Source: JAJYVH01 sp964548595
GTDB taxonomy: Archaea > Micrarchaeota > Micrarchaeia > Micrarchaeales > CABMGC01
NCBI GenBank assembly: GCA_964548595.1
Contig: CAZJQO010000006.1
Coordinates: forward strand, 1-30,200
DNA: 30,200 nt
Reading direction: 5' to 3'
Under the pieces are notes generated by a model. That model was not told the DNA's origin and ran no database searches. It worked only from the letters and a program-made list of their open reading frames with translations. The position numbers were made by a program, and so were the translations under genes. Positions 29,010 to 30,200 of this stretch are shown piece after piece. How positions within the stretch are numbered: the stretch's first letter is position 1; each line of letters opens with the position of its first letter.

Positions 29010-29032
29010 TATGAACTTAATAAGCTTTTAAT
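29010..29032. promoter_or_regulatory. divergent promoter, PRODH-like cluster / truD
   Basis: ATGAACTTAATAAGCTTTTAATT is the AT-rich core between the divergent genes. CTTATTAAG on the minus strand (about 29014-29023) serves the PRODH-like cluster, and AGCTTTTAAT on the plus strand serves truD, whose transcript would be nearly leaderless. Confidence 0.5.
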
Positions 29033-29043
29033 TGGTTCCTTTT

Positions 29044-30200
29044 ATGATGCTGGCTATAACAAAAACAAGCGGCACAGGCGGCAGCCTGCGCTCGGCTCCT
29101 GAGGACTTCGTTGTCAAGGAAATAGCAGCGAACGGTGCCGTGCTGCAGCCTGGCACAGCGTATGCCGGCGGGCAGCTGGGCAGGGGCAAAACTGGCGGCA
29201 AGCACATAGAGTTCGTGCTCGAGAAGCGCAGCTGGAATACCGTGGACGCGCTCATCGCCATAGCGAAGAAGCTCGGGCACGGCAGGAAGTCGATAGGCTA
29301 CGCGGGCACGAAGGACAGGAATGCGGTCACTGTGCAGCTGGCCAGCGTCTTCTCGCCCAACGACGCCGACTTGAAATCGTTCAGCATAAAGGACATAAGG
29401 ATAAACGGCCAGTGGCGTGGAGACGGCATAAGCATGGGAGACGCGCTGGGCAACGCCTTCGAGATAACGGTGAGGAACGCTCATGGAGCGGCCAACGCAG
29501 AGGTGATAGCCGGAGAGCTCGACGGGCTCATGCCCAACTACTTCGGCGGGCAGCGCTTCGGCTACAGGGGCAACAATGAGAAGATAGGCGCAGCGCTGCT
29601 CAGGGGCGATTTCGAAGGGGCTGTGGATGAGTACCTGACAGGCAGGAACGGCGAGACCAACGAAGAGGCCTCTTCTGCAAGGGTGAGGTATGCCGAGGAG
29701 AGAGACCCGCAGAAGGCGCTCTCCTACTTCCCCAACTTCCTGAGAGGTGAGCGCACTGTGCTCGCGCATCTTGCCAGGCGCGAGGGCAACTACGCCAACG
29801 CGCTCAGGCTTTTGCCAAGGGGCACGCTGCTTATGTTCGTTCACGCTGTGCAGTCGGGCATCTTCAACCAGGGGCTCGAAGCCAGGGTGAAAAACAGGGA
29901 CTTCGCAGCTTCGGTGTATGCCGGCGAGGACTTCTACGGGTTCCCCGACATGGAGCAGACAGGAAGCGCCGGCAGCTTCCCGCTTGGCGCGCTGCCAGGC
30001 TATATGAGCAAGGATGAGGAAGTCGATGCCTACACCAAGGAGGCGATGGAGCGCATGCAGGTAAGCAAGGAGCTGTTTGCGATGAAGCAGATGCCGGAGC
30101 TCGCGATGAAGGGCGCCAGCAGGCCGCTGCTTGCGCCTGTCAGGGAGCTGGCGTGCAGCGTGCAGGATGCTGGCGCGTACAGGCTGTCTTTCTCGCTGCC
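29044..30200 (+). CDS. truD: tRNA pseudouridine synthase TruD (3' end outside the window)
   Basis: TruD makes pseudouridine 13 in tRNA (and related sites in archaea). The frame is open to the window edge, giving more than 380 residues without a stop. The N terminus SGTGGSLRSAPEDFVVKEI is typical. Motif I, GYAGTKDRNAVT, carries the catalytic Asp (residue about 91) in G-x-K-D-x-x-A-x-T. PNYFGGQRFGYRG (F-G-x-Q-R-F-G) is the second signature. The insertion (TruD) domain follows, with FVHAVQSGIFNQGLEARV. ATG 29044 and 29047 are both possible; the TATA spacing suggests a leaderless message either way. The normal length is about 400-430 residues, so only a small C-terminal part is missing. Confidence 0.93.
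   Translation, partial: MMLAITKTSGTGGSLRSAPEDFVVKEIAANGAVLQPGTAYAGGQLGRGKTGGKHIEFVLEKRSWNTVDALIAIAKKLGHGRKSIGYAGTKDRNAVTVQLASVFSPNDADLKSFSIKDIRINGQWRGDGISMGDALGNAFEITVRNAHGAANAEVIAGELDGLMPNYFGGQRFGYRGNNEKIGAALLRGDFEGAVDEYLTGRNGETNEEASSARVRYAEERDPQKALSYFPNFLRGERTVLAHLARREGNYANALRLLPRGTLLMFVHAVQSGIFNQGLEARVKNRDFAASVYAGEDFYGFPDMEQTGSAGSFPLGALPGYMSKDEEVDAYTKEAMERMQVSKELFAMKQMPELAMKGASRPLLAPVRELACSVQDAGAYRLSFSL

Overview
The window looks like a chromosomal segment of a DPANN archaeon, most likely Micrarchaeota-like; this is inferred from gene content, since no rRNA is present. Supporting genes are Nop5, Pelota, archaeal TrpRS, KsgA/Dim1, TruD, RNase Z, family 5 uracil-DNA glycosylase, geranylgeranylglyceryl phosphate synthase (GGGPS) and a tetraether lipid synthase-like radical SAM enzyme. 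AT-rich TATA elements lie about 20-35 nt before many starts, some genes look leaderless, and there are short pilin-like proteins of the QSAMEYLMTYGWAILII type. Genes are tightly packed, with 1-20 nt gaps and stop/start overlaps.

Layout. (1) 1-4130 is an accessory, partly decayed island: two tRNA 3'-end-like sequences, the C-terminal zinc ribbon of a broken integrase, a low-molecular-weight phosphatase, a broken PD-(D/E)XK-like nuclease, a PadR regulator divergent from an unknown gene, and two more unknown genes. (2) 4162-10575 is mostly core: TrpRS, a SelB/EF-Tu-like protein without a GTPase site, a metallo-beta-lactamase-fold hydrolase, KsgA, a large pilin-like surface protein, Pelota and a DedA membrane protein. 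(3) 10576-12420 is a second accessory patch: an AAA/DUF4143 ATPase flanked on both sides by antisense fragments of a LamG-pilin gene. (4) 12506-22528 holds Nop5 (missing its N-terminal domain), the Tes-like enzyme plus an unknown coupled partner, an operon of KaiC-like ATPase, Cys-rich surface protein and DHH phosphoesterase, a two-helix membrane protein with a truncated histidine phosphatase, an HTH regulator, a uracil-DNA glycosylase and an unknown protein. (5) 22529-24373 is a third accessory patch: HicA remnant, another LamG fragment, a large palindrome and a second DUF4143 ATPase. (6) 24454-28978 is a minus-strand cluster: proline dehydrogenase-like protein, NAD-dependent epimerase, GGGPS, truncated NFACT/Rqc2-like protein, RNase Z and tRNA-Val(GAC). 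(7) TruD runs off the right edge.

How genes fit together. GGGPS (first ether bond) and the Tes-like enzyme (tetraether formation) suggest the cell makes or remodels its own ether lipids. Pelota and the NFACT protein point to ribosome rescue. RNase Z, TruD, KsgA, Nop5 and TrpRS cover RNA processing. The three LamG-pilin fragments around two paralogous ATPases are the most unusual structure: either the ATPase is a mobile cassette that lands in pilin genes, or pilin fragments are kept as recombination cassettes. The coupled unknown gene after Tes is the best candidate for an undescribed functional partner.
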